DNA of 64,000 nt from Mucilaginibacter terrenus (GTDB lineage: Bacteria > Bacteroidota > Bacteroidia > Sphingobacteriales > Sphingobacteriaceae). Where the stretch lies: NCBI RefSeq assembly GCF_003432065.1, contig NZ_QWDE01000002.1, positions 744,001 to 808,000 of the forward strand, in the 5' to 3' direction. Positions 63,064-64,000 of this stretch are shown here, one piece after another. The notes beneath the pieces were generated by a model. It did not search any database. It had not been told where the DNA came from and saw nothing but the letters and a program-made list of their open reading frames with translations. Every line of letters starts with the position of its first letter. The first letter of the stretch is position 1. A program made the position numbers and the translations under genes.

Positions 63064-63678
63064 ATGGAAAAGAAGCTCTATAGAAACGAACACAACAAGA
63101 TGATAGGTGGTGTTTGTTCCGGCCTGGCCGATTATTTAAATATTGATGTAACCATTGTACGCCTGGTGTTCCTGGTGTTGTTCGTAACTCATGGAGCCGG
63201 CTTTTTGATGTACATCATTTTACTGATAGCGATGCCAAAACGCCCGTTTGCGTATCAGGACCCCAACTTTAATCCGGGAGTAGATTACCGTGTACCACCA
63301 TTTCAGCATTTTAGCGGAATGGGTACGCCGCCACCCTTTGATCCTAATTTTAAGGTGCCTTTTCAACCTAAAAAGCCTTCAAACGCAGGCATGGTGTTCG
63401 GCTGTATACTTATAGCACTTGGCTCATTATTCCTGGTGGACGAGCTAAACATTATTCCTGACTGGGACTTTGACAAACTTTGGCCCGTGTTGCTGGTAGT
63501 AGCTGGCATAGCAGTAATATATGGCGGCCAAAAAAAGCAGCCATGGGAAAAAGAAGGCTGGAACAAGACAGTTGAAACCGATGTTCCTGCCGCCGATGAG
63601 CCTACAGAAAAAGGCGGAGGTATAGACCTGAATAAAAAGAGCGAAGAACCTAACAACGATAACCCTACAACTATATAA
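63064..63678 (+). CDS. PspC-domain membrane protein
   Basis: Envelope-stress-type membrane protein of 204 residues. The N-terminal PspC domain (KLYRNEHNKMIGGVCSGLADYLN) holds one or two helices to about 58. A Pro/Phe-rich linker (65-100) leads to a two-helix LiaI/LiaF-like domain (about 105-155), and the tail is acidic and Lys/Asn-rich. It is 3 bases from the following gene, which has a related two-helix domain. Confidence 0.88.
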   Translation: MEKKLYRNEHNKMIGGVCSGLADYLNIDVTIVRLVFLVLFVTHGAGFLMYIILLIAMPKRPFAYQDPNFNPGVDYRVPPFQHFSGMGTPPPFDPNFKVPFQPKKPSNAGMVFGCILIALGSLFLVDELNIIPDWDFDKLWPVLLVVAGIAVIYGGQKKQPWEKEGWNKTVETDVPAADEPTEKGGGIDLNKKSEEPNNDNPTTI

Positions 63679-63680
63679 TC

Positions 63681-64000
63681 ATGAAAAGTAACAAAATAAT
63701 GCCGGGCATTATCCTGGTTTTAATAGGCGCAATATTCTTGTTGAATAACTATAATGTTATCAACTTTCACTGGGGCAACGTTATTTACCTCTGGCCTGTG
63801 TTCCTGATCATGGGCGGCGTTAATCTGGTGCTCGCAAACAACCACACCGTTTGGGCAGCGGTGGTTAAGGTGGCGGTAGTTATACTTGCATTTGGCCTGC
63901 TGATATTTGCTCCTGAAAGGAACCATGTGTACTGGAACCATCATAACGGCAACTTTAATTTCAGCGATCATGATTCAGACGGAGATGATACCGCCAGCTC
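63681..64000 (+). CDS. LiaI/DUF5668-type membrane protein (3' end off window)
   Basis: The frame opens at ATG 63681, 2 bases after the PspC stop, and runs past the right edge. It has MPGIILVLIGAIFLLNN, a second helix about YLWPVFLIMGGVNLVL and a third near 60-76, then a His/Asn/Asp-rich segment (NHHNGNFNFSDHDSDGDD). The helix pattern matches LiaF-like DUF5668 domains, and coupling with PspC supports an envelope-stress role. The full length is unknown. Confidence 0.8.
   Translation, partial: MKSNKIMPGIILVLIGAIFLLNNYNVINFHWGNVIYLWPVFLIMGGVNLVLANNHTVWAAVVKVAVVILAFGLLIFAPERNHVYWNHHNGNFNFSDHDSDGDDTAS

Overview
The window reads as chromosomal DNA from a Bacteroidota bacterium, most likely a Sphingobacteriaceae member close to Mucilaginibacter or Pedobacter. 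This is an inference. It rests on an Alternative Complex III plus aa3-type oxidase cluster with two subunit III-like genes, a T9SS (CHU_C) C-terminal sorting domain, a TTG/TAnnTTTG promoter ahead of the helicase gene, a mitochondrial-like aconitase, DUF5777 and DUF5597 proteins, and many SusD-free secreted or lipoprotein products. I saw no insertion sequence, prophage, CRISPR array, rRNA or obvious transferred island. One tRNA is present.

Layout. (1) 1-16661: a co-directional respiratory cluster, actABCDEF followed by cytochrome c oxidase subunits II and I, heme A synthase, heme O synthase, two subunit III-like proteins, subunit IV, an SCO protein, a DUF420 protein and a small CAAC membrane protein. 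Electrons would run quinol -> ActB/ActC core -> Act hemes -> CuA -> heme a/a3-CuB. (2) 16696-19106: a DUF2461 protein, an OmpA lipoprotein and a nucleotidyltransferase-like protein. (3) 19278-23182: an ECF sigma factor with a candidate autoregulated promoter, a one-piece membrane regulator with a beta-barrel-like tail, then YceI, DUF5777 and Rieske proteins. This is a likely extracytoplasmic, redox-linked regulon. (4) 23225-31302: a GH127 enzyme, a START protein, a PAS sensor protein without a kinase ATPase domain, a DUF5597 glycosidase, a chloroperoxidase-like hydrolase and a YiaA-type membrane protein. (5) 31433-44418: an unrecognised 500-residue helical protein, tRNA-Met, a START-like protein, an LptF/LptG permease, ribBA, tamB, tsaD, a small membrane protein and a DEAD-box helicase. 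(6) 44716-54729: a T9SS-exported FG-GAP protein, two small exported proteins, gpsA, a TolC plus adaptor efflux pair, a polysaccharide deacetylase, an esterase and a PQQ sugar dehydrogenase. (7) 54949-64000: aconitase, a Gfo/Idh/MocA oxidoreductase, a lipoprotein of a little-known family, an RNA methyltransferase-like protein, an MlaEF-type ABC pair, an SDR, and two envelope-stress-type membrane proteins, the last cut by the window edge.

Most of the window is ordinary housekeeping and envelope DNA. The better leads are small: a canonical EF-hand loop inside the DUF420 oxidase-assembly protein, an SCO protein lacking its copper-ligand His, an extra heme domain on ActA, a long hairpin between coxA and ctaA, the ECF-sigma/YceI/DUF5777/Rieske module, a CCCCCTAA palindrome that supplies a gene's stop codon, a paired TGTTTCG array between two convergent genes, and a tamB frame with no standard start codon at its natural N-terminus.
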